16,778 nt of DNA from JBEIJQ01 sp040380145. Lineage in GTDB: Bacteria; Bacteroidota; Bacteroidia; Chitinophagales; Saprospiraceae. The stretch covers positions 1 to 16,778 of the forward strand of contig JBEIJQ010000067.1 of assembly GCA_040380145.1 (NCBI GenBank). Reading direction: 5' to 3'. Below, in pieces: positions 7,108 to 13,162 of this stretch. Below the pieces are notes generated by a model. It made no database searches. It was given only the letters and a program-made list of their open reading frames with translations, and was not told the DNA's origin. Position 1 is the first letter of the stretch, and each line of letters opens with the position of its first letter. Both the position numbers and the translations under genes were made by a program.

Positions 7108-7698
7108 TCAACTGTTTTTTCTGGAAAAAAAAATGGAATCCCCCCCATTCGGAAAAGGCCGTACCAATCGTACCAGCGCAAAATGGACCGCCCAAGCAAC
7201 CCCCAGTCCCAAGCAAGCCCCCGCGAGGCAATCCGAAGGGAAATGGACGCCCACATACACCTGCGCGAACGCGACCGAAAAAGCCCAAATCGCCAACATA
7301 AAGGCCAAAGGCCACGATTTTCCGGCAGGCCAGATTTTCCAAATGGCCAGCGAAAGGGCAAAGTGGTTGGCCGCGTGCGCCGAGGGAAAACTCTTGCCGC
7401 CGCCGCACTCCACCAGCACGGCCACTTGGGGCCAGAGCTGGCAGGGACGCGCCCGTCCGATCAGAGGCTTGAGCACTTCCGCCGCCAAGGTATTCGCCAA
7501 GGCGGCCGTCCCGGCCACGAACAAAATAGCCGCCAGCCCTTTTCGAAAACCCATTTTATAAAAAATCCAGCCCGAAAGTCCCAGATAAACCGGAATCCAA
7601 TTCAACTTGCTTCGCAAAAAGGGAGCTGCCACATCCAAAAACGGAGTGGAGAGGCCATCGTGGACGGCCCAAAAGAGGCTGTGGTCTATATTTTGCAC
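7108..7698 (-). CDS. PAP2-superfamily membrane phosphatase
   Basis: From GTG 7698 the protein has 196 residues. It carries the three-part phosphatidic-acid phosphatase signature: KPLIGRARP (Lys77, Arg84), SFPSAH (His108) and VGVHFPSD (His152, Asp156), between hydrophobic segments. Members dephosphorylate lipid phosphates such as undecaprenyl pyrophosphate or phosphatidate at the membrane. The third motif reads AQVYVGVH, with Gln where the family usually has Arg. GTG 7698 is chosen because a TATCTTTG -7 box lies at 7723-7730 and QNIDHSLFW is a usual family N-terminus. An in-frame ATG at 7755 would lie upstream of that promoter. It is first of a minus-strand pair with the ZIP gene. Confidence 0.85.
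   Translation of the reverse strand: MQNIDHSLFWAVHDGLSTPFLDVAAPFLRSKLNWIPVYLGLSGWIFYKMGFRKGLAAILFVAGTAALANTLAAEVLKPLIGRARPCQLWPQVAVLVECGGGKSFPSAHAANHFALSLAIWKIWPAGKSWPLAFMLAIWAFSVAFAQVYVGVHFPSDCLAGACLGLGVAWAVHFALVRLVRPFPNGGDSIFFSRKNS
7115..7133. repeat. T-run/A-run dyad upstream of the ZIP gene
   Basis: TTTTTTCTGGAAAAAAAAA (T6, four bases, A9) lies in the last codons of the PAP2 gene, 11 bases upstream of the ZIP ATG at 7104. In the PAP2 frame it encodes IFFSRK, so the run pattern coincides with the C-terminus. Confidence 0.6.
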
Positions 7699-7722
7699 CG
7701 TATGTTTAATGCAACTTTGTTG

Positions 7723-7730
7723 CAAAGATA
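7723..7730 (-). promoter_or_regulatory. -7 box (TATCTTTG) of the PAP2-ZIP operon
   Basis: The minus strand reads TATCTTTG, identical to the amn -7 box, and would start transcription near 7716. No clear TTG lies at the ideal -33 spacing. Just downstream is a small dyad, GCAAC-AAA-GTTGC (7711-7723), that overlaps the predicted start site and could be an operator. The position argues for the GTG start at 7698. Confidence 0.5.
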
Positions 7731-7816
7731 GTTTTTTGTCCGAAAGGACGCACATCAAATCGGCAACCCACCAGATAGGTGGGTCGAGAAAAGGCGCCGA
7801 ACTCGTCAAGGGCGTT

Positions 7817-7824
7817 TATCTTTG
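7817..7824 (+). promoter_or_regulatory. -7 box (TATCTTTG) of the glycosyltransferase-ribH run
   Basis: TATCTTTG on plus is identical to the amn and PAP2 boxes. Transcription would start near 7831, downstream of the first available TTG (7822), which argues for TTG 7849 as the start of the GT4 gene. No good -33 TTG is seen. It faces away from the PAP2 promoter about 90 bases to the left. Confidence 0.5.
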
Positions 7825-7848
7825 TTGCCGAACAACCCTGCTTTTCCC

Positions 7849-9060
7849 TTGCGCCTGTTGTTGCTCTGCAAAAAATTCCCATGGCCCTTGCACGACGGCG
7901 AGGCAATAGCGATTTATGGCCTCCTGCGGGAAATGTCGGCGCTGGGCCACGAGATCACGGTCTTGGCGATGGGCACCTCGAAACATCCTGCGCGCACCGA
8001 CCTCCTGCCCAAAGATATCCAAGCGCGGGCCCGTTGGGAAATTGTGGAAATGGACACGAGCATCCGACCGTCGGCGGCGCTGCGCAACTTGTTGTTCTCT
8101 CCCCTACCCTATGTGCTGGAGCGCTTCAAGTCCGCTGTCTATGCTGCGCGTTTGCGAGAACTCTTGTCCGAAAAAACATACGACATCGTCCAATTCGAAG
8201 GCATTTTTCCCGCTCTGTACCTGTCCGAGGTACGCGAATGCTCGGCGGCGAAAGCTGTTCTGCGCGGGCACAACCTCGAGCACGAGATCTGGCGACGGTT
8301 GGCCCGGGAAGCAAAAAATCCCCTCAAAAAATTCTATCTGAATGTTTTGGCGCTCCGCATGGAACGCTTCGAGCGGGCATTCGCGAAGAGTTTCGACGGG
8401 CTGGTTCCCATCACCGGGCGCGACCAGATCCGTTTCCGGGAGCTCGGCTATGGGATGCCGTCGCTGGTGGTTCCCGCAGGCGCAGATCTCGGCCGGCTCC
8501 GTCCCGAGCGGGGCCGGATCGAATACCCGGGCGTTTTCCACCTCGGTTCGATGGACTGGCTGCCCAACGAGGAGGGGGTGGATTGGTTTTTGGAAAAAGT
8601 GTGGCCCGGATTGTCCGAAAAACATCCCGACTGGCGTTTTTCCGTGGCGGGGCGCAACATGCGGCCCGAATTTGCGGAGCGGGCGGCCCGGGTTCCCGGC
8701 GTCGAGGTGGTGGGCGAAGTGCAGGACGCCGTTTCGTTCACCAACCGCCACGCGCTGCTGGTGGTGCCCCTGCGCTCCGGGGGCGGCATGCGCGTCAAGC
8801 TGGTGGAGGCGCTGGCACTGGGCAAAACGGTGGTGAGCACCCCGATCGGCGCCGAAGGACTGGAAGCGCGGCACGGGGAACACCTGATCTTGGCCGACTC
8901 CCCGGAAGAGTTCGCCCGCTGTGTGGAACAATGCCTGACCGACCGGGCCCTGTTCGATCGCCTCGGCGAAAACGGAATGGCCTTTGTGCGCGGACGCTAC
9001 GACAACCGCACCCTGGCCCAAGGGCTTTCGGATTGGTTGGTGGACCTGTGCCGACGCTGA
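7849..9060 (+). CDS. GT4-family glycosyltransferase
   Basis: From TTG 7849 the product has 403 residues. The N-terminal Rossmann half starts MRLLLLCKKFPWPLHDGEAIAI, the usual acceptor-side start of GT-B enzymes. The C-terminal half has VFHLGSMDWLPNEEGV, WRFSVAGRN and VPLRSGGGMRVKLVEALALGKTVVS, the GT4 sugar-nucleotide signature. The likely role is transfer of a sugar from a nucleotide sugar during envelope polysaccharide or glycolipid assembly in the cytoplasm. No ATG lies early in the frame. TTG 7849 is preferred over TTG 7822 because the latter overlaps the -7 box and the shorter form matches the family N-terminus. The GT2 gene follows after 22 bases. Confidence 0.88.
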   Translation: MRLLLLCKKFPWPLHDGEAIAIYGLLREMSALGHEITVLAMGTSKHPARTDLLPKDIQARARWEIVEMDTSIRPSAALRNLLFSPLPYVLERFKSAVYAARLRELLSEKTYDIVQFEGIFPALYLSEVRECSAAKAVLRGHNLEHEIWRRLAREAKNPLKKFYLNVLALRMERFERAFAKSFDGLVPITGRDQIRFRELGYGMPSLVVPAGADLGRLRPERGRIEYPGVFHLGSMDWLPNEEGVDWFLEKVWPGLSEKHPDWRFSVAGRNMRPEFAERAARVPGVEVVGEVQDAVSFTNRHALLVVPLRSGGGMRVKLVEALALGKTVVSTPIGAEGLEARHGEHLILADSPEEFARCVEQCLTDRALFDRLGENGMAFVRGRYDNRTLAQGLSDWLVDLCRR

Positions 9061-9066
9061 TTTTTC

Positions 9067-9082
9067 TTTTTTTTCGAAAAAA
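9067..9082 (+). repeat. T-run/A-run dyad touching the GT2 start codon
   Basis: TTTTTTTTCGAAAAAA fills most of the 22-base gap between the GT4 stop and the GT2 ATG, and its A-run runs straight into the start codon (9083). An A-rich stretch before ATG is favourable for Bacteroidota ribosomes, but the preceding T8 makes a self-complementary element. Confidence 0.7.
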
Positions 9083-10261
9083 ATGCTGTACCCCATCCTG
9101 GTTTTGATTCCTTTCTTGCTGCTGTTCCACAGCTATGTGGGCTATCCGTGGCTGATGGCCCGTTTGGTCCGCGGCAGGCGGTTCGCAGAGGGGAATGCAT
9201 GGCCGCCCGATTCGTCCGAACTGCCCACGGTCAGCGTGCTGATGGCCGCGTACAACGAAGAAAAGGTACTGGAAAGAAAAATCGAGAGCGTTTACAACAG
9301 CCGCTACCCGACCGACAAGATCGAGTTCCTGATCGGTTCCGACAACTCTACCGACCGGACGCACGAAATAGCGCTGGCTTGGGCGGAAAAATGGCCGCGC
9401 TTGCGGCTGCGGGTCTTCGAGCGGCGCCAGGGCAAGCCTGGCATCCTGAACGCCTTGTCGCAAGAAGCCTCCGGAGAGATTTTCGTGCTCACGGACGCCA
9501 ATGTTTTTTTCGGCCCGGACACGCTGTACCATCTCGCCAAGCATTTCCTCGACCCGCGGATCGGACAGGTCGGGGCGGATTTCCGGCACCCGGTGTCGGA
9601 TCCGGATGGCATCGGTCGGCAAGAGGGCGGTTACATCCGCCGGGAGTCCGTGCTCAAATACCGCGAAGGGCTGGTCCTTGGGGCCATGATGGGTGCTTTC
9701 GGGGGCTGCCACGCCGTCCGTGCCAAGGCATTTGTGCCCAATCCGCCCCATTTCATCGTCGAGGATTTTTATTTGAGCCTGCACGTGCTGGCCTCTGGTT
9801 ACAGGGCCATCCTCGAACCCGCTGCCCAAGTGGTGGAAGACCTGCCCGGAACCATCGGGGAGGAAAGCCGGCGCAAGGCCCGCATAGCCGTGGGCAATTG
9901 GCAGAACCTGATCGCCTGGCGCAAACTCCTGTGGCCGCCTTGGAATCCCGTCGCCTTCGCATGGTGGTCGCACAAGGTGCTGCGTTGGCTCGGCCCCTTC
10001 TTGCTGTTGTGGTCCTGGGGCGCGGCCGCCTTGTGGGCCGTCGGCGGCGATCGCACGGGCATAGGTACTTTTGCGCTGCTTTCCGCGGCCTTCGTGGGCA
10101 CGCCGATTTTGGATTATCTTTGTGGAAAAATGGGCTTTGTCGTGACGCCCCTCCGCTACGGCACCTATTTTTTGGCCATGAACGGGGCCCTGTTGAAGGG
10201 TTTTTTCCGCTTTTTGCGGGGCGGCAACAGCAATGTCTGGCAGCCGACCGTACGCCAATGA
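9083..10261 (+). CDS. Membrane-bound GT2-family glycosyltransferase
   Basis: The 392-residue protein has an N-terminal membrane helix (MLYPILVLIPFLLLF), then a GT-A domain with VSVLMAAYNEE, SDNSTDRT (Asp87), VLTDAN (137-140, the DXD-like site), IVEDFYLSL (Glu227-Asp228, base region) and RRKARIAVGNWQ (263-274, the QxxRW-like acceptor motif). Two or more C-terminal membrane segments (303-345) follow. The architecture matches processive or polyprenyl-linked GT2 enzymes that build envelope polysaccharide at the inner membrane. The C-terminal VWQPTVR is typical of the group. ATG 9083 is chosen because it starts the first helix; upstream in-frame codons are a shadow of the GT4 end. It is cotranscribed with GT4 and ribH. 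Confidence 0.9.
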   Translation: MLYPILVLIPFLLLFHSYVGYPWLMARLVRGRRFAEGNAWPPDSSELPTVSVLMAAYNEEKVLERKIESVYNSRYPTDKIEFLIGSDNSTDRTHEIALAWAEKWPRLRLRVFERRQGKPGILNALSQEASGEIFVLTDANVFFGPDTLYHLAKHFLDPRIGQVGADFRHPVSDPDGIGRQEGGYIRRESVLKYREGLVLGAMMGAFGGCHAVRAKAFVPNPPHFIVEDFYLSLHVLASGYRAILEPAAQVVEDLPGTIGEESRRKARIAVGNWQNLIAWRKLLWPPWNPVAFAWWSHKVLRWLGPFLLLWSWGAAALWAVGGDRTGIGTFALLSAAFVGTPILDYLCGKMGFVVTPLRYGTYFLAMNGALLKGFFRFLRGGNSNVWQPTVRQ

Positions 10262-10267
10262 AACTCC

Positions 10268-10282
10268 TTTTTTTCCAAAAAA
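10268..10282 (+). repeat. T-run/A-run dyad before ribH
   Basis: TTTTTTTCCAAAAAA lies 8 bases before the ribH ATG. Its tail CCAAAAAACATCC closely resembles the panB leader, CCAAAAAACACATCC. Confidence 0.7.
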
Positions 10283-10290
10283 CATCCCAC

Positions 10291-10818
10291 ATGTCATCCG
10301 CCCGCCACAACCTCTCCGTTTACCAAGAAGCCAATATGCCGTCCGCCGAGGGCATGCACTTCGGCATCGTGGTGGCGGAATGGAACGCCGACATCACGCA
10401 CGCCCTTTTCGAGGGCTGCCACGATACTTTGATCAAGCACGGCGCCAAGCCCGAACACATCTACACGGCCCAGGTGCCCGGATCGTTCGAACTGACCGTG
10501 GGCGCCCGGCTGATGCTCCAGAACCGCCATGTGGATGCGGTCATCTGTCTGGGTTGCGTTATCAAGGGCGAAACCAGCCACAACGAGTACATCAACCACT
10601 CCGTGGCCATGGGCCTCACCAACCTCGGACTCACTTCGGGCAAGCCCTGTATCTTCGGCGTGCTCACGCCCAACAACGACGAACAGGCATTCGACCGTGC
10701 CGGCGGCATCCACGGCAACAAAGGTGTGGAGGCCGCCGCAACCGCCATCCGCATGGCGGCGCTGGCGAAGTCGCTCGCCCGTGACAAGGCCCCGATCGGA
10801 TTCGATCTGAAGCCGTGA
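10291..10818 (+). CDS. ribH: 6,7-dimethyl-8-ribityllumazine synthase
   Basis: The 175-residue protein catalyses the penultimate step of riboflavin synthesis, condensing 5-amino-6-ribitylaminouracil with 3,4-dihydroxy-2-butanone 4-phosphate. Family motifs are in order: MHFGIVVAEWN, VPGSFELTVGARLM, CLGCVIKGETSHNEYI with catalytic His97, and IFGVLTPNNDEQAFDRAGG...GNKG. ATG 10291 (MSSARHNLS) is the usual Bacteroidota N-terminus. Another in-frame ATG at 10258 overlaps the GT2 stop (ATGA) and would add eleven residues, MKLLFFQKTSH, unlike the family. It is last in the plus-strand run behind two glycosyltransferases. No promoter of its own is seen, so it is probably expressed from the GT operon. It converges on hmgA with 25 bases between stops. 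Confidence 0.93.
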   Translation: MSSARHNLSVYQEANMPSAEGMHFGIVVAEWNADITHALFEGCHDTLIKHGAKPEHIYTAQVPGSFELTVGARLMLQNRHVDAVICLGCVIKGETSHNEYINHSVAMGLTNLGLTSGKPCIFGVLTPNNDEQAFDRAGGIHGNKGVEAAATAIRMAALAKSLARDKAPIGFDLKP

Positions 10819-10843
10819 AGGCAGCATTTAAGCCTGCGCAGCC

Positions 10844-12004
10844 CTACTGGGGCAGCCAGCTCTTGTAATAATCGGGCAGTTCTATGGGAGCACAATGTTC
10901 GGTCATCAGCAGCGGACGGAAAGTGTCCACCATCACGGCCAGTTCTTGGGTTTCCTTGGCCCCGATGCTGCGCTCCACGGCACCCAGGTGGGGTCCGTGC
11001 GGGATGCCGGCGGGATGGAGGGTGATCATTCCCTTTTCCACATGGTTGCGGCTCATGAAATCGCCGTCCACATAGTACAGCACCTCGTCCGAATCGATGT
11101 TGCTGTGGTTGTACGGGGCCGGAATCGCCTGTGGGTGGTAGTCGAACAGCCTCGGCACAAACGAACAAACCACGAAACCCTTGGTCTGGAATGTCTGGTG
11201 GATCGGCGGCGGCATATGCACCCGGCCCGTGATGGGCTCGAATTGGTGGATGGAAAAAGCGTAGGGATACACATATCCGTCCCAACCGACCACATCAAAG
11301 GGGTGGTTCAGATATACATAGGGATAGATGCAGTCCTGTTTTTTGATGAAAAACTTGAACTCCCCCTTTTCGTCCATGGTCTCCAGATCCTGCGGCTTGC
11401 GGATATCCCGCTCGCAGAAAGGGGAATGCTCCAAGAGTTGCCCGACTTCGTTGCGGTATCGGTTGGGCGTGGTCACCGGCGAGGCGGACTCCACGATGAA
11501 CAGGCGGTTGTTTTCGCCGTTGAAGTGCAGTTGGTAAGTCGTTCCGCGGGGCAGCACGAGGTAATCGCCGTACTCGAAGGGGATCTGCCCGTACATGGTC
11601 TTGAGCACTCCGGATCCCACATGCACGAAAATGATCTCGTCGGCGTCGGCATTCTTGAAAAAGTAATCCGTCATGCTCTTGCGGGGCGCCGCCATCACGA
11701 TCTTGCAGTCGCCGTTCACCAACACGGGCTTGCGGCTCTTGAGGTAATCGTCCTCGGCCGGCACTTCGAACAGGCGCAGGCACCTCGGCTTGAGCTGGCG
11801 GTCGTGCAGGGTCTTAGGGGTCACATCGATCGGATCGCCGATCTGGCGGATCTGCGTGGGATAGTTGACATGGTACAGCAGCGAATAGGTGCTGGAAAAA
11901 CCTTCGGTCGAAAACAATTCCTCCTTGTACAGTTCGCCGTTGGGCTGCCGGAATACAGTGTGCCTTTTGTGCGGGATCTGGCCTAAGCGGTAATAATGGG
12001 ACAT
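10844..12004 (-). CDS. hmgA: Homogentisate 1,2-dioxygenase
   Basis: The 386-residue cupin-fold dioxygenase opens the ring of homogentisate to maleylacetoacetate in tyrosine/phenylalanine breakdown, using Fe(II). The N-terminus MSHYYRLGQIPHKRHTVFR is typical of the bacterial form. The C-terminal metal site shows RVHMPPPIHQ (264-269), YNHSNIDSDE (His300, Glu307) and PAGIPHGPH (His336). His300 to His336 are 36 residues apart, as are the two iron His in the human enzyme. It is shorter than the ~440-residue eukaryotic form, as expected for this branch. ATG 12004 is the clear start. It is alone on its strand, convergent with ribH and divergent from panB. No other gene of the pathway is in the window. 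Confidence 0.88.
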   Translation of the reverse strand: MSHYYRLGQIPHKRHTVFRQPNGELYKEELFSTEGFSSTYSLLYHVNYPTQIRQIGDPIDVTPKTLHDRQLKPRCLRLFEVPAEDDYLKSRKPVLVNGDCKIVMAAPRKSMTDYFFKNADADEIIFVHVGSGVLKTMYGQIPFEYGDYLVLPRGTTYQLHFNGENNRLFIVESASPVTTPNRYRNEVGQLLEHSPFCERDIRKPQDLETMDEKGEFKFFIKKQDCIYPYVYLNHPFDVVGWDGYVYPYAFSIHQFEPITGRVHMPPPIHQTFQTKGFVVCSFVPRLFDYHPQAIPAPYNHSNIDSDEVLYYVDGDFMSRNHVEKGMITLHPAGIPHGPHLGAVERSIGAKETQELAVMVDTFRPLLMTEHCAPIELPDYYKSWLPQ

Positions 12005-12102
12005 AGCGTGGGAAGGGAAGATGGTGAAGGAAAACTGTCGGGATTTCAGGGTTGGCCCCGACCGTCCGCCGGTATCTATTCGGGCCCAAACTTAATAAAA
12101 TC

Positions 12103-12110
12103 CAAAGGTA
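12103..12110 (-). promoter_or_regulatory. Possible -7 box (TACCTTTG) for hmgA
   Basis: On the minus strand TACCTTTG matches TAnnTTTG and would give a leader of about 90 bases. The -33 position has no good TTG. The long leader has no obvious hairpin. Confidence 0.4.
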
Positions 12111-12168
12111 GCAGGGGCGATTTGGCCGAAAAATGACTTTGATCAGACGGGAAACCCTTTTCGACCGT

Positions 12169-12186
12169 CTTTTTTTACGAAAAAAG
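12169..12186. repeat. T-run/A-run dyad between hmgA and panB
   Basis: CTTTTTTTACGAAAAAAG has perfect 7-base arms around TACG. It lies 140 bases upstream of panB and about 60 bases upstream of the hmgA -7 box, so it is the family member least tied to a start codon. Confidence 0.6.
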
Positions 12187-12297
12187 AGAAAAAAAGCCTC
12201 CCTTCACTGGTCCCTTCCCATCGGAATACCGCCGCCCGACGACCGCACAAAAAACACCTTCAATCGAGCAAAAAAGCCCAACTTTGCGGGCCGAAAA

Positions 12298-12314
12298 GTT
12301 TTTCCCCAAAAAAC
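12298..12314 (+). repeat. T-run/A-run dyad in the panB leader
   Basis: GTTTTTCCCCAAAAAAC has 6-base arms and ends 14 bases before the panB ATG. It begins 11 bases after the weak -7-like box CAACTTTG (12279-12286), the same offset as the matching dyad in the amn leader. Confidence 0.65.
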
Positions 12315-12328
12315 ACATCCTCCTTTCC

Positions 12329-13147
12329 ATGTCGGTCCACCAACGCGAGAACAAAAAAGTCACCACCCACGTCCTGCAGGACATGAAGCGCCGCGGCGAG
12401 AAAATCGCCATGCTCACGGCGTACGACTATTCGATGGCCCGCATCCTGGACGAGGGCGGCATCGATGTGCTGCTCGTCGGAGATTCGGCATCCAATGTGA
12501 TGGCCGGGCACGAAACCACGCTGCCCATCACGCTCGACCATATGATCTACCATGCGCAATCGGTGGTCCGGGCCGTGAACCGCGCCCTCGTGGTCGTGGA
12601 CCTGCCCTTCGGCACTTACCAGAGCAACCCCGGCAAAGCCCTCGAATCCACCGTCCGCATCATGAAGGAAACGGGCGGCCACGCCGTCAAGCTAGAAGGC
12701 GGTCAGGAAATCGCCGAGGCGGTGCGCTTCATTCTTTCCGCCGGAGTGCCCGTGATGGGCCACCTCGGCCTCACCCCGCAGTCCATCTACAAGTTCGGTA
12801 CCTACACGGTGCGGGCAAAAGAAGAATTGGAGGCGCAAAAACTCCGCGAGGACGCGCTTTTCCTGCAAGAATGCGGCTGTTTTGCCTTGGTGCTGGAAAA
12901 AATTCCCGCCGCCCTGGCCCGGGAAGTCACCGAAAGCCTCCACATCCCCACCATCGGCATCGGGGCCGGCCCCGCCTGTGACGGCCAAGTGCTGGTCACC
13001 CACGACATGTTGGGCATCACCCATGAATTCAAGCCCCGCTTCCTGCGCCGATACCGCGAACTGTTCGACGATATCCAAGCGGCCACCCAAGAATATATCC
13101 GGGATGTGAAAGGCCAAAATTTCCCCAACGAACAAGAGTCGTACTGA
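12329..13147 (+). CDS. panB: 3-methyl-2-oxobutanoate hydroxymethyltransferase
   Basis: The 272-residue TIM-barrel enzyme transfers a hydroxymethyl group from methylenetetrahydrofolate to 2-oxoisovalerate, giving ketopantoate, the first step of pantothenate and CoA synthesis. Motifs are in order: MLTAYDYSMARI, VLLVGDSASNVMAG (Asp52, metal), VVVDLPFGTY (Asp91), AVKLEGGQE (Lys121), LVLEKIP (Glu190, catalytic base) and TIGIGAGPACDGQVLV. Its length is typical. ATG 12329 is chosen because MSVHQRENKKVTTHVLQ is a normal N-terminus and the earlier in-frame codons cover the leader dyad. The GT39 gene follows after 15 bases, so they probably share a transcript. No panC or panD is nearby. Confidence 0.93.
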   Translation: MSVHQRENKKVTTHVLQDMKRRGEKIAMLTAYDYSMARILDEGGIDVLLVGDSASNVMAGHETTLPITLDHMIYHAQSVVRAVNRALVVVDLPFGTYQSNPGKALESTVRIMKETGGHAVKLEGGQEIAEAVRFILSAGVPVMGHLGLTPQSIYKFGTYTVRAKEELEAQKLREDALFLQECGCFALVLEKIPAALAREVTESLHIPTIGIGAGPACDGQVLVTHDMLGITHEFKPRFLRRYRELFDDIQAATQEYIRDVKGQNFPNEQESY

Positions 13148-13162
13148 CGAAACAGCTTTCCC

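Larger units (their letters stand above)
12005..12328. other. Divergent intergenic region between hmgA and panB
   Basis: The 324 bases contain a minus-strand -7 box for hmgA (12103-12110), two T-run/A-run dyads (12169-12186 and 12298-12314) and a weak plus-strand -7-like box CAACTTTG (12279-12286). A frame from ATG 12133 runs on into panB in another frame and encodes a low-complexity basic peptide (RLFLRKKRKKA); it is judged a shadow. No RNA gene was recognised. Confidence 0.6.

Noticed and set aside
6343..7731. A 462-codon plus-strand open frame opposite the ZIP and PAP2 genes
   Set aside because: It spans two well-supported minus-strand genes and their junction, and its product is low-complexity and rich in Gln, Arg and His. 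It is antisense shadow coding.
10201..10225. CCGC-TTTTT-GCGG hairpin near the end of the GT2 gene as an internal terminator
   Set aside because: It has only a 4-bp stem, lies inside coding sequence and is not followed by a T-run.
10258..10290. ribH start at ATG 10258 overlapping the GT2 stop as ATGA
   Set aside because: It would add MKLLFFQKTSH, encoded by the T/A dyad and unlike lumazine synthase N-termini. Translational coupling from it cannot be fully excluded.
9148..10818. Apparent 556-residue fusion of an Arg-rich region to lumazine synthase
   Set aside because: The first two thirds are an out-of-frame reading of the GT2 gene; ribH has its own ATG at 10291 matching the family N-terminus.
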